NCBI GenBank assembly: GCA_902530325.1
Contig: CACAAB010000016.1
Coordinates: forward strand, 1-35,503
Direction: 5' to 3'
From: an uncultured SAR116 cluster alpha proteobacterium
Lineage (GTDB): Bacteria; Pseudomonadota; Alphaproteobacteria; Puniceispirillales; Marisalimonadaceae
DNA: 35,503 bases
Shown: positions 24,666 through 33,050 of the stretch, in pieces
Position numbering within the stretch: position 1 is the stretch's first letter
Layout: every line of letters starts with the position of its first letter
Made by a program: the position numbers and the translations under genes
Notes under the pieces: model-generated
The model's database searches: none
What the model saw: the letters and a program-made list of their open reading frames with translations, nothing else
Told to the model about the DNA's origin: nothing

Positions 24666-24682
24666 TAAAAAAGGAAATATCA

Positions 24683-25417
24683 ATGAAAAATATTTTAATT
24701 ACAGGAGCAAGCCAAGGCATTGGAAAGGCTACTGCAATTGAAGCCGCTAAAGCACAAATGTTTGTAGGAATTAACTATAATCAAAATTTAAAGGCGGCAG
24801 AACAATGTCTTAAACTAGTAAGAGATTCAGGTGGTGATGGAATTATATTACAATGTGACGTAGGTAATAATAAATCTGTTAAAGGTATGTTTAATGATTT
24901 CTTAGATAAAGCCGGAACAATTGATGGTGTTTTTAACAATGCAGGAATAACAGGACCAATTTCACCAATACAAGATCTTAGTCCAGACGATTTGAAGATG
25001 GTCGTAGATACAAATATATCAGGAGCCTTTTATGTAGCTCAAGAGTCAGCAAGAGTTATGATTTCTCAAAAATCAGGAACAATAGTTAATATGTCTTCAA
25101 TAGCCGCAGATATTGGTGGTGGAGGAGAGTTTGTTCACTATGCAATGTCTAAGGGTGCTATTCATTCTCTTACTTATGGAATGGCAAAAGAGCTTGGAAA
25201 ATTTGGAATAAGAGTTAACGCTGTTGCACCAGGTTTGATTGATACTGAAATTCATGCTAAAGCAGGAGATGCGTCTAGGGTTGATAGATTAATGCCATCA
25301 GTTCCACTTGGAAGGATAGGTAGTGCAGAAGAAGTTGCTAAAACGGTCATGTGGTTATTAGGTGACAAATCAAGCTATATTTCTGGTTCAGTTGTACCTG
25401 TTTCTGGAGGGCGTTAA
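24683..25417 (+). CDS. Short-chain dehydrogenase/reductase (FabG-like)
   Basis: This 244-residue classical SDR has the cofactor motif TGASQGIG (7-14), NNAG (85-88), catalytic S138 or S139 (VNMSS), Y153 and K157 (HYAMSKGA), and the late motif GIRVNAVAPGLIDTEIH. It likely oxidises or reduces a small alcohol or keto compound with NAD(P)H. AAGGAA precedes the start. It lies 17 bases after the interrupted 2-hydroxyacid dehydrogenase and is likely in the same transcript. Fatty acid synthesis is not implied, as no fab neighbours are present. Confidence 0.92.
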   Translation: MKNILITGASQGIGKATAIEAAKAQMFVGINYNQNLKAAEQCLKLVRDSGGDGIILQCDVGNNKSVKGMFNDFLDKAGTIDGVFNNAGITGPISPIQDLSPDDLKMVVDTNISGAFYVAQESARVMISQKSGTIVNMSSIAADIGGGGEFVHYAMSKGAIHSLTYGMAKELGKFGIRVNAVAPGLIDTEIHAKAGDASRVDRLMPSVPLGRIGSAEEVAKTVMWLLGDKSSYISGSVVPVSGGR

Positions 25418-25419
25418 AG

Positions 25420-26334
25420 TTATAAATTTATACTTGTATTAGTTCTCAACTGTTCTTTCTTTTTTGCTTGTCTTATACCTATATATGTTGAAGCGCCAAG
25501 TATTAGCGCAGACCCAAGCCATAAACCTACATGTGGTATTTCGTTAAAAAATATAAAACCTAGTGATACTGACCAAATTAACCTTAAATAGTCTAGTGGA
25601 AGAAGTGCAGTAATGTCAGCTCTCTTGAGAGCTTCATTTAAAAACCAGTGAACTAAAGTTCCAGCTATAGCAATAAATAAAAACATTATTAGCTGTTCAA
25701 AAGTAGGCCAAACCCAAACTTGTATGGCAAGTATGGATGTTGCAGGTATGAGACCTGCTGCTTGCCAAAATGTTATGCTTACAGTTGTATCTGTTTGTGT
25801 AAGTTTCTTTGCCATTAACATAGAAGAAGACCACATTAATGAAGCACATAAAATTAGTAATGGCCCAAAACCTAATTCAACATCTGGTCTTAAAACAATT
25901 AATGCTCCTATAAATCCCACACACATTGCAAGCCATCTTCTTATTCCAACAATCTCTTTGAGAAAAATAATTGCTAATATTGTTGCAAAAATAGGAACAG
26001 TAAACATAAGCGCAGTTGCTTTTGCCAATTCTGTTATACTAAGACCATAGAACATACATAACATAGCTATACTGCCAACAACTGCTCTATATGATTGTAA
26101 TTTAACATTATTAGATTTAAGCGATGCCATACCTTTTTTTATTACTACAGGAAGAAAAATGAGTAGAACAAATATTGTTCTAAAAAAAGCAACTTCAAAT
26201 GGATGATTATCCTCAGTTGCAAACCTTATTAAACAATGCATAGTTGTTGCAAAAATGCCTGATAAAACCATAAAGAGTACAGCCAGCAATGCAGGAGATA
26301 ATGTTTTTATTTCTTTTGATTTATCTTTATTCAT
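25420..26334 (-). CDS. EamA/DMT-family permease
   Basis: This 304-residue protein has about ten membrane segments in two repeats, the EamA layout (residues about 10-145 and 155-290). MFYGLSITELAKATALMF in the first repeat, before the end of the first EamA domain, and a matching LVHWFLNEALKRADITALLPLDYLRLIW region in the second (split here as LVHWFLNEALKRAD and what follows) are typical. It likely exports metabolites or amino acids. No ribosome binding site is obvious. It is convergent with the SDR gene (2-base gap) and divergent from the HAD gene. Confidence 0.9.
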   Translation of the reverse strand: MNKDKSKEIKTLSPALLAVLFMVLSGIFATTMHCLIRFATEDNHPFEVAFFRTIFVLLIFLPVVIKKGMASLKSNNVKLQSYRAVVGSIAMLCMFYGLSITELAKATALMFTVPIFATILAIIFLKEIVGIRRWLAMCVGFIGALIVLRPDVELGFGPLLILCASLMWSSSMLMAKKLTQTDTTVSITFWQAAGLIPATSILAIQVWVWPTFEQLIMFLFIAIAGTLVHWFLNEALKRADITALLPLDYLRLIWSVSLGFIFFNEIPHVGLWLGSALILGASTYIGIRQAKKKEQLRTNTSINL

Positions 26335-26455
26335 TTGGCTGAAAAGATATGTGATTAAAATTCAAAGATTTCTTATTTATTTTTTAAGTAGATTAAATTT
26401 CAGTTTTAATAATACTTATTGGATATATTTAACATATTAATTGATTGGAGGCAAA

Positions 26456-27181
26456 ATGTTAAAAGTTAAAGCACTTTTGTTTGATGTATTTGGGACTGTT
26501 GTTGATTGGAGGACTGGTATAGCTAGAGAAGTAGAGAGTGTTGCAAAGAAAAACGATATTTCATTAGATCCTTTTGATTTTGCCGACGCATGGAGAGCAG
26601 AATATCAACCAGCTATGGAGGAGATAAGAAAGGGAAGAAGATCATTTACTATACTTGATATTTTACACATGGAAAATTTGGAAAAAATTGCTTCAAAATT
26701 TAATTTGCATAATCTATCAGATGAAGATTTTAAAATGCTTGTAAAAGCTTGGCATAGACTTCCTGGTTGGCCAGATAGCAGCGAAGGTCTTAATGCCCTT
26801 AAGAATAAATATATCCTTGCTACCCAATCTAATGGAAATATAGCCTTAATAGTTAATATGGCAAAATTTTCAAATCTCAATTGGGATGTCATTTTAGGAG
26901 CAGAAGTAATTGGTCATTATAAACCTGAGCCAGAAGCTTACTTGAAAGCCTGTAGTGCTCTTGATTTAAAAACAGAAGAATGTTTGATGGTTGCAGCTCA
27001 TGATGATGATCTAAAAGCGGCTAGCCTTCAGGGTATGAAAACTGCTTATGTTCACAGACCTTTTGAGTACGGCAAGGATAAGTTGTTTGATATTGCTGAA
27101 GTAAATGATTATAAAGATGATAGAAAATGGGATATTGTTTCAAAAGATTTAAAAGACTTAGCAAAACAACTAGGTTGTTAA
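26456..27181 (+). CDS. HAD-superfamily hydrolase, haloacid dehalogenase type II-like
   Basis: This 241-residue HAD enzyme has motif I DVFGTVVDWR with nucleophile D10, motif II serine in ATQSNGN (S125), K156 in GHYKPEPEAY, and motif IV MVAAHDDDLKAA (178-189). DWR after motif I and AAHxxDLxAA are marks of the haloacid dehalogenase type II branch, which hydrolyses L-2-haloacids, though many relatives act on phosphate esters. I choose ATG 26456 because GGAGG is 5 bases upstream; a TTG at 26441 is inside that site. Substrate not proved. Confidence 0.87.
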   Translation: MLKVKALLFDVFGTVVDWRTGIAREVESVAKKNDISLDPFDFADAWRAEYQPAMEEIRKGRRSFTILDILHMENLEKIASKFNLHNLSDEDFKMLVKAWHRLPGWPDSSEGLNALKNKYILATQSNGNIALIVNMAKFSNLNWDVILGAEVIGHYKPEPEAYLKACSALDLKTEECLMVAAHDDDLKAASLQGMKTAYVHRPFEYGKDKLFDIAEVNDYKDDRKWDIVSKDLKDLAKQLGC

Positions 27182-27218
27182 TTAAAAATTTAAAATAACA
27201 GAAAGTTTCAAATAAATC

Positions 27219-27986
27219 ATGTCTTCAAACAAACCAATAATTGGTATATCAACTAATGAAATTATTAATTTTGGTGGTAGGCAAGTCTCTCATTCAACAG
27301 GTCTAAGGTATGTAAATGCAGTATCTAAATTTAGTAACGCAATACCAATTTTAATTCCCTCATATATAAAAGGTAAAGATCTAGATCTACTCCTAAAAAA
27401 AATCGACGGTATAGTTTTAACTGGAGGAAGAGCAAATGTTGAGCCGCATCATTTTGGAGGTAATCCATTCCCGCCAGATGAGCCCATTGATGTTGGAAGA
27501 GACGAGATTGTTTTAGAAATGATACCTAAATGTGTTAGCTTAGGTATTCCAATTTTTGGAATTTGTAGAGGCATCCAAGAAATGAATGTAGCCTATGGCG
27601 GAACGTTGCATTATAGGGTACATTTGCTGGATGACAAAAATGATCATCGTATGCCCAGAGGAGATGATGTAACGGTTGAGCAAATTTTTAAATTAAAACA
27701 TAGAATTGATTTTGTAAAAAACGGCTATTTTTCAAAATTACTCAAAAAGGACTCTTGTTTAGTTAATTCACTTCATGGTCAGGCTATCGATATTATTGCT
27801 AATAATTTAAGAATAGAAGCTTTTTCAGATGATGGTATTATTGAAGCAGTTAGTATTCCTGATCATTCTTCATTTGCAATAGGCGTTCAGTGGCATGCCG
27901 AATATGAACCTGAAAAAAACGAATTAAACAGATGTTTGTTTGCTGAGTTTGGATCAGCATGTTCAATTTATTCAAAAAGAAAGTAA
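27219..27986 (+). CDS. Gamma-glutamyl-gamma-aminobutyrate hydrolase family protein (PuuD-like, class I glutamine amidotransferase fold)
   Basis: This 255-residue enzyme has VLTGGRANVEPHHFGGNP (66-83), nucleophile C116 in FGICRGIQEMNVAYGGTLH (113-131) and H226/E228 in GVQWHAEYE. This is the PuuD pattern: hydrolysis of a gamma-glutamyl amide made in polyamine-type catabolism. No puuA, puuB or puuC is nearby, so it may act on another gamma-glutamyl conjugate. No clear ribosome binding site. It ends 9 bases from the convergent glutathionyl-hydroquinone reductase gene. Confidence 0.9.
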   Translation: MSSNKPIIGISTNEIINFGGRQVSHSTGLRYVNAVSKFSNAIPILIPSYIKGKDLDLLLKKIDGIVLTGGRANVEPHHFGGNPFPPDEPIDVGRDEIVLEMIPKCVSLGIPIFGICRGIQEMNVAYGGTLHYRVHLLDDKNDHRMPRGDDVTVEQIFKLKHRIDFVKNGYFSKLLKKDSCLVNSLHGQAIDIIANNLRIEAFSDDGIIEAVSIPDHSSFAIGVQWHAEYEPEKNELNRCLFAEFGSACSIYSKRK

Positions 27987-27995
27987 TACAACAAT

Positions 27996-28928
27996 TTAAA
28001 TTGGCGAGTTTGGACCTAAAGGTATAATTCTATATGGATTTATATGTTCGTGAGAATAATAATAATGTCTTTTGATATGATCAAAATTTGTTGTTGTATT
28101 TATAGCTGGATTGTTAAACATTCTTTTTACATAAGAACTAATATTCTTAAACTCATTTATTTTTTTCAAATTACATTTGAAATGAACATAATATACGCTG
28201 TCAAATCTTAATAATGTTGGAATTAATCTGATATCTGCTTCAGTTAGCACATTTCCAACTAAATATTCTTTATCCTCTAGGATTTCATCAATCATTTCTA
28301 ATGATGAAAATAATTTTTTTACTGCATCTTCATACGCTTCTTGAGTTCTTGAAAAACCAGATTTGTAAACACCATTATTAATGTTCTCGTAAATTACTTT
28401 ATTAATTTTATCAATTTCAATTCTTAAATTTGATGGATAGTAATCATCATAATTTTTTGTAATATCATTGAATGCACTATTCATTATCCGGATTATTTCA
28501 GCAGACTCATTATTTACAATTGTATTAGTTTTTTTATCCCATAAAATAGGAACTGTTGCTTTCGAAGATACGTTTTTATCTGAAATTTGATAGATTTCAT
28601 GTACATACTTTTTACCATACAAGCTATCGCCTGTTGTTTTAGGAAAGTTTTTCGAAAAGGACCAACCATTTTCAAGCATATCTGGATGCACATAATCCAC
28701 AGAGATATGGTTCTCAAGTTTTTTTAAAAACCTAAATATTAACGTTCTATGAGCCCATGGACATGCATAACTTACATATAAGTGATATCTATTTGTTTCA
28801 GGTTTATAAATTTGGCCATTAATACTTATTTTATTTCTGAAAACACTATCTACTCTTTTAAAACTTCCATCTTTTTGATTGTTTGAAACTGAACTTTTTG
28901 TCCAAACGCCACTGACCAATTGTCCCAT
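27996..28928 (-). CDS. Glutathionyl-hydroquinone reductase (Xi-class glutathione transferase, YqjG/PcpF-like)
   Basis: This 310-residue protein has the Xi-class active site YVSYACPWAHRTLIFR (51-66) with C56, and the C-terminal alpha domain with YLVGNVLTEADIRLIPTL. Length is normal for the class (about 310-330). It strips glutathione from glutathionyl-hydroquinones using another glutathione, releasing hydroquinone; PcpF and LinG do this in chlorinated aromatic degradation, YqjG generally. The close haloacid dehalogenase-like gene is notable in that light. It is divergent from the dehydrogenase at 29064. Confidence 0.92.
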   Translation of the reverse strand: MGQLVSGVWTKSSVSNNQKDGSFKRVDSVFRNKISINGQIYKPETNRYHLYVSYACPWAHRTLIFRFLKKLENHISVDYVHPDMLENGWSFSKNFPKTTGDSLYGKKYVHEIYQISDKNVSSKATVPILWDKKTNTIVNNESAEIIRIMNSAFNDITKNYDDYYPSNLRIEIDKINKVIYENINNGVYKSGFSRTQEAYEDAVKKLFSSLEMIDEILEDKEYLVGNVLTEADIRLIPTLLRFDSVYYVHFKCNLKKINEFKNISSYVKRMFNNPAINTTTNFDHIKRHYYYSHEHINPYRIIPLGPNSPI

Positions 28929-28953
28929 AAATTAATCCCAAAAATTAAATTTA

Positions 28954-28968
28954 GTGATAAATTATCAC
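28954..28968. promoter_or_regulatory. Candidate operator: 15-base palindrome between glutathionyl-hydroquinone reductase and hydroxyacyl-CoA dehydrogenase genes
   Basis: GTGATAAATTATCAC has perfect 7-bp arms around a single central A. It lies 25 bases upstream of the reductase start, in the 135-base divergent region, well placed for a dimeric repressor or activator. Confidence 0.35.
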
Positions 28969-29063
28969 GATTTTCAAAATATAAATAAATAATTTAAGTT
29001 ATTCTATTAGTTAAATTATAAATAACGTAATAATTAATAGAAATTAACTCTAAAGGAATTTTC

Positions 29064-29996
29064 ATGAGAAATATTGGTATAATTGGTGGTGGATTAATTG
29101 GTTCGAGTTGGGCGGCGATATTTTCTAAAAGTGGTTTTAATGTTTTTGTTTATGACCCATATCCTGAAGTTTTTAATGGTTATGAAGAAAGAGTTACTTT
29201 GTTTCTTGAAGAATTAAAAGCTATAGATGACAAAGTTGATGTTGATAAATGTTTAAATAAAATTTCTAAAAATGTAAGACTTGAAGAATTATGCGCTAAA
29301 GTCGAGTACATCCAAGAAAGTGCACCTGAAATTTTATCTGTTAAACAAGAATTATTTGCAAGGTTAGATAATTTGTCACCTCAAAATGTAGTGATAGGGT
29401 CATCTTCTTCCGCCATACCAATTTCAAAAATAACACTGAACCTTAGAGGACAACATAGATGCCTAATAGCACATCCTGCTAATCCACCACATCTTATACC
29501 ATGTGTAGAAATCTGCCCAGGTGAAAATACATCAACAAAATCGATTGAAAAAGCTAAAGAAATTTTTAAACTCTCAGGTTCATCTATTGTAACCGTTAAT
29601 AAAGAAATTGATGGCTTTATACTAAATAGATTACAAGGTGCACTTTTAAATGAGGCGATGCGATTATACTCAGAAGGATATGCTAGCTCAGAAGATATTG
29701 ATGCAACTATAAAAGATGGATTAGGTCTGAGATGGGCATTTATGGGACCTTTTGAAACAATTGATTTAAATGCACCAGGTGGAATCAAAGATTATATGGC
29801 TAGATATGGATCTATATTTATTGAAATGGCTAAATCACAAACTAAAATACCAGATTGGTCAGAAAATGCAGGTAAAAAACTAGAGTTAGAACGACGAAAG
29901 TTTCTAAGTGAACACGATTTAGAAAAAAGAGCTAAAAAAAGAAATTTCTTGTTGAAACAACTTAGAAAATTAAAAATTGATAATGATGAAACATAG
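29064..29996 (+). CDS. 3-Hydroxyacyl-CoA dehydrogenase family protein (lambda-crystallin/carnitine dehydrogenase-like)
   Basis: This 310-residue two-domain NAD-dependent dehydrogenase starts with MRNIGIIGGGLIGSSWA (GGGLIG at 8-13). It has catalytic H137 in IAHPANPPHLIPCVEICPG (135-153) with E149, the pattern of lambda-crystallin, L-gulonate 3-dehydrogenase and L-carnitine dehydrogenase rather than fatty-acid beta-oxidation FadB (HFFNP). So a free hydroxy acid or hydroxy-amino-acid-like substrate is more likely than an acyl-CoA. AAAGGAATT precedes the start. It is followed by a CaiB-type transferase gene after 19 bases, so a hydroxy-acid product activated as CoA ester is plausible. Confidence 0.88.
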   Translation: MRNIGIIGGGLIGSSWAAIFSKSGFNVFVYDPYPEVFNGYEERVTLFLEELKAIDDKVDVDKCLNKISKNVRLEELCAKVEYIQESAPEILSVKQELFARLDNLSPQNVVIGSSSSAIPISKITLNLRGQHRCLIAHPANPPHLIPCVEICPGENTSTKSIEKAKEIFKLSGSSIVTVNKEIDGFILNRLQGALLNEAMRLYSEGYASSEDIDATIKDGLGLRWAFMGPFETIDLNAPGGIKDYMARYGSIFIEMAKSQTKIPDWSENAGKKLELERRKFLSEHDLEKRAKKRNFLLKQLRKLKIDNDET

Positions 29997-30015
29997 AAAA
30001 TAGGAATTTTAAATT

Positions 30016-31200
30016 TTGTTACCATTAGAAAATATTAAAATTTTGGATCTGTCTCGTTTGGCAGCTGGTAATATGGTAAGTCATATGTTTGCTGATTTTG
30101 GAGCAGATGTTGTCAAAGTAGAAAAACCAGGAAAAGGAGACGACCTCAGAAATTGGAAAATAAATGGTGTCTCTCACTGGTGGGCTGTTTATTCAAGAAA
30201 CAAACGAAGTATTTCGATAGATCTAAAAAAAGATGAAGGGTTAGATCTTTTAAAAGAATTAGTAAAATCAGCAGATGTTTTTATCGAAAACTTTGTGCCT
30301 GGCACTCTTGAGAAATGGGGAATCGGTCCAGAAAAATTAAATGAGTTAAACAAGAAATTAATTATTTTAAGAATTTCGGGTTGGGGACAAACTGGGATAT
30401 TTAAAAATGCTCCAGGTTTTGGATCTTTGGTAGAAGGCATGAGTGGATTTGCAGCAATGACTGGTGAAGAAAAACAAGCTCCTCTTTTACCTCCCTTAGC
30501 TCTTGCTGATATGGTTGCTGGATTAACAGGATTTGGTGCCATTTTGATGGCTATTTTGGCTTCAAAAAAAAATAATATTGGTGGCCAAGTAATAGACTTG
30601 TCTCTTTTTGAGCCTTTTTTTTCAATTTTAGGTCCATGGGCCGCAAGTTATAAAATTTCAGGTAAGGTACCAACAAGAGTAGGAAATAGAAGTAATGTGG
30701 CTGCACCAAGAGGGATATATAAAACAAAAGATAATAAATATGTTTCTTTGTCAGCGTCAATGCAGTCAATGTGGGAAAAACTAGCCTTAACAATAGGTTC
30801 AAGTGATTTGATTAAGGATCCAAGGTTTTTGAGTAATAGTGACAGACTAAATAATCAAGATGATTTGGATAAACCTATTTCAAAATTTATTAAAAAATAT
30901 AACAGAGAAGAAGTTTTATATATCTTTTCAAAAGAAGGAATAACTGTAGGACCTGTTTTAGATATTTCAGAAATAATAGAGCATCCATATATAAATGACA
31001 GGGAAGTTCTTATTGAGAATTATAATAAGGAATATGGAAATATTTTAATGCATCAAGCATTTCCAAGATTAAGCAAAACTCCTGGAAAAGTAAGACATTC
31101 TGCACCTCTTTTAGGAGGTGATACAGATAATGTACTTAAAGAGATTGGAATATCAGCCAAACAGATACAAATGCTTAGAAAAAATAAAATTATTAATTAA
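30016..31200 (+). CDS. CaiB/BaiF family (class III) CoA transferase
   Basis: This 394-residue family III CoA transferase has the N-terminal ILDLSRLAAGNM (9-20), VVKVEKPGKGDDLR (32-45), YSRNKRSISIDLK (59-71) and the catalytic aspartate D165 in LALADMVAGL (161-170). It moves CoA between carboxylic acids through an aspartyl anhydride. The start is a TTG at 30016, with AGGAA 9 bases upstream. It is 19 bases after the dehydrogenase and likely co-transcribed with it. The acid acted on is unknown (carnitine, formate/oxalate, succinate/benzylsuccinate are family options). Confidence 0.93.
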   Translation: MLPLENIKILDLSRLAAGNMVSHMFADFGADVVKVEKPGKGDDLRNWKINGVSHWWAVYSRNKRSISIDLKKDEGLDLLKELVKSADVFIENFVPGTLEKWGIGPEKLNELNKKLIILRISGWGQTGIFKNAPGFGSLVEGMSGFAAMTGEEKQAPLLPPLALADMVAGLTGFGAILMAILASKKNNIGGQVIDLSLFEPFFSILGPWAASYKISGKVPTRVGNRSNVAAPRGIYKTKDNKYVSLSASMQSMWEKLALTIGSSDLIKDPRFLSNSDRLNNQDDLDKPISKFIKKYNREEVLYIFSKEGITVGPVLDISEIIEHPYINDREVLIENYNKEYGNILMHQAFPRLSKTPGKVRHSAPLLGGDTDNVLKEIGISAKQIQMLRKNKIIN

Positions 31201-31228
31201 TTACAAAAAACTTAAATGAAATCATTTA

Positions 31229-31234
31229 TTGACA
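31229..31234 (+). promoter_or_regulatory. Possible promoter -35 element before the amidohydrolase
   Basis: TTGACA is a perfect -35 hexamer in the 81-base gap. No equally good -10 lies 16-18 bases downstream (sequence there is AT-only plus one C), so this is weak. AAGGGGG at 31267-31273 is a good ribosome binding site for the following gene. Confidence 0.3.
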
Positions 31235-31281
31235 TCAAATAATTTAAATAACAAAATATTAAGATAAGGGGGTAGTTTTTT

Positions 31282-33040
31282 ATGGATGGCTTAAATAGAG
31301 AAATTAGTGATTTTGATATAATTATTAAAAATGGCACTTTAGTTGATGGAACAGGAGCCAAGTCAAAACTAGGTGATATAGCAATTAAAAATGGTATAAT
31401 TGAAGCTATAGGAAATTTTTCGGGTAAAGCTAACCAAGTTATTGATGCAACTAACTTAGTTGTTACCCCAGGATTTGTTGACATTCACACTCATTATGAT
31501 GGCCAGGCGATTTGGGATAGCCAACTAAAACCTTCATCAATTCATGGTGTAACTACTGTTGTTATGGGTAATTGTGGAGTAGGTTTTGCTCCTTGTAAAC
31601 CAGAAGATAGAGTTAAGTTAGTTGAACTTATGGAGGGTGTCGAAGATATTCCTGCTCCTGTGATGCACGAGGGTTTAAACTGGCAATGGGAGACTTTTGA
31701 GGAATACATTAAGGCTCTAGAAAAAAATAAATTAGACATAGATATATGTGCGCTTTTACCTCATGCAGCATTGAGGGTTTATGTAATGGGAGAAAGGGCA
31801 ATTAAGCACGAAGTTGCAACTAAAGAAGATATGCAAATAATGAGAAAACTTGCAAAGGAAGCTGTTGAGGCAGGAGCTTTTGGTTTTTCAACATCACGTA
31901 CAATCAGTCATAAGAGTTTAAAAGGAGAATACACTCCAACTTTGAGAGCGCATGAAGATGAGTTAACTGCTATTGCAATGGGTTTGTCAGATGCAGGTGC
32001 AGGATTTATGGAAATAGTTTCAGATTGGAATGAACCCGATCCAGAAACAGAATTTGAAGTTTTAAAGAGAATTGTGAAAAGTTCTGGGAGACCAGTTGTC
32101 TTTAGTTGCACTCAAAGACATGACAGGCCTCACTTCTGGGAAGATCTTATGGCAATGGCAAGACAGGCTCAAAAAGAAGGTCTGCCTATTAGACCAGTTG
32201 TTACTCCAAGACCTATTGGTTTGTTATTAGGATTAAATGGAAGTCAAAATCCATTCTCTGGAACAGACACATATAAATCTATTTCAGATTTGCCATTAGA
32301 TAGACGTGTAACTGAGATGAGAAAAGATGAAGTTAAGAAGAAAATTTTATCTGAAGATCCTATTAAAGGAAGTACCTTCCCACTAATTAATAGAATTGGA
32401 TATACTCAAATGTACAGATTTGGTTCGCCGCCAAATTATAACCCTAAGCCAGAAGAGTCCATTGAAGCAATGGCGAAACAAAAAGGTATGACGGCAGCAG
32501 AATTAGCATATGAAATTCTTATAGAAAATGGTGGTAATAACTTTATTTATGCTCCATTGGTAAACTATGCTGATCATACATTTGGTGTATGTAAAAAAAA
32601 TGCTTGATGATAAAAATGCTATAATGGGGCTAGGTGACGGCGGAGCTCATGTTGGTTTTATTTTAGACGCAGGGTATCCAACTTGGCTTATATCATATTG
32701 GTCAGTGAAGCAAAAAGCATATTCTATGGAAGAAACAGTAAGAAGATTAACTTCTGACACAGCAAACGCAGCTGGTTTGAATGACAGAGGCCTTTTAAAA
32801 GTTGGTTTAAAAGCTGATATCAACATAATTGACTGGGAAAATGTGAGTTCTTCTGATCCATTTATGACACAAGATTTGCCAGCAGGCGGAAAAAGATTAA
32901 TGCAGCACACTAAGGGATATGTAGCCACAATTGTATCGGGAAAAGTTACCTACAAAAATGGTAAATTTACCAAAGAGAGACCTGGTACTGTTGTCAAGTC
33001 AGTTAAGGATGAAGAGAAGACATTAGAATTTATAAATTAA
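31282..33040 (+). pseudogene. N-acyl-D-amino-acid deacylase-like amidohydrolase, interrupted by a one-base frameshift
   Basis: The first frame (31282-32607) has the urease-type amidohydrolase opening: FDIIIKNGTLVDGTGAKSK, the metal site HxH at H69 and H71 (VDIHTHYDGQ), and a D-aminoacylase-like middle (LLPHAALRVYVMG). It ends just after an A8 run at 32593-32600. The next frame continues with AIMGLGDGGAHVGFI, the late metal-binding aspartate region, and RGLLKVGLKADINIIDWE before the end. Deleting one A gives a continuous 585-residue ORF, normal for the family. Enzyme would hydrolyse an N-acyl-D-amino acid or a related cyclic or linear amide. Mutation, variable A-run, transcript slippage or a sequence error are all possible. 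Confidence 0.85.
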
Positions 33041-33050
33041 TCTTGAAAGA

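Noticed and set aside
27988..28002. CAATTTAAATTG palindrome as a terminator between convergent genes
   Set aside because: Short, AT-only apart from the ends, no loop and no U-tract.
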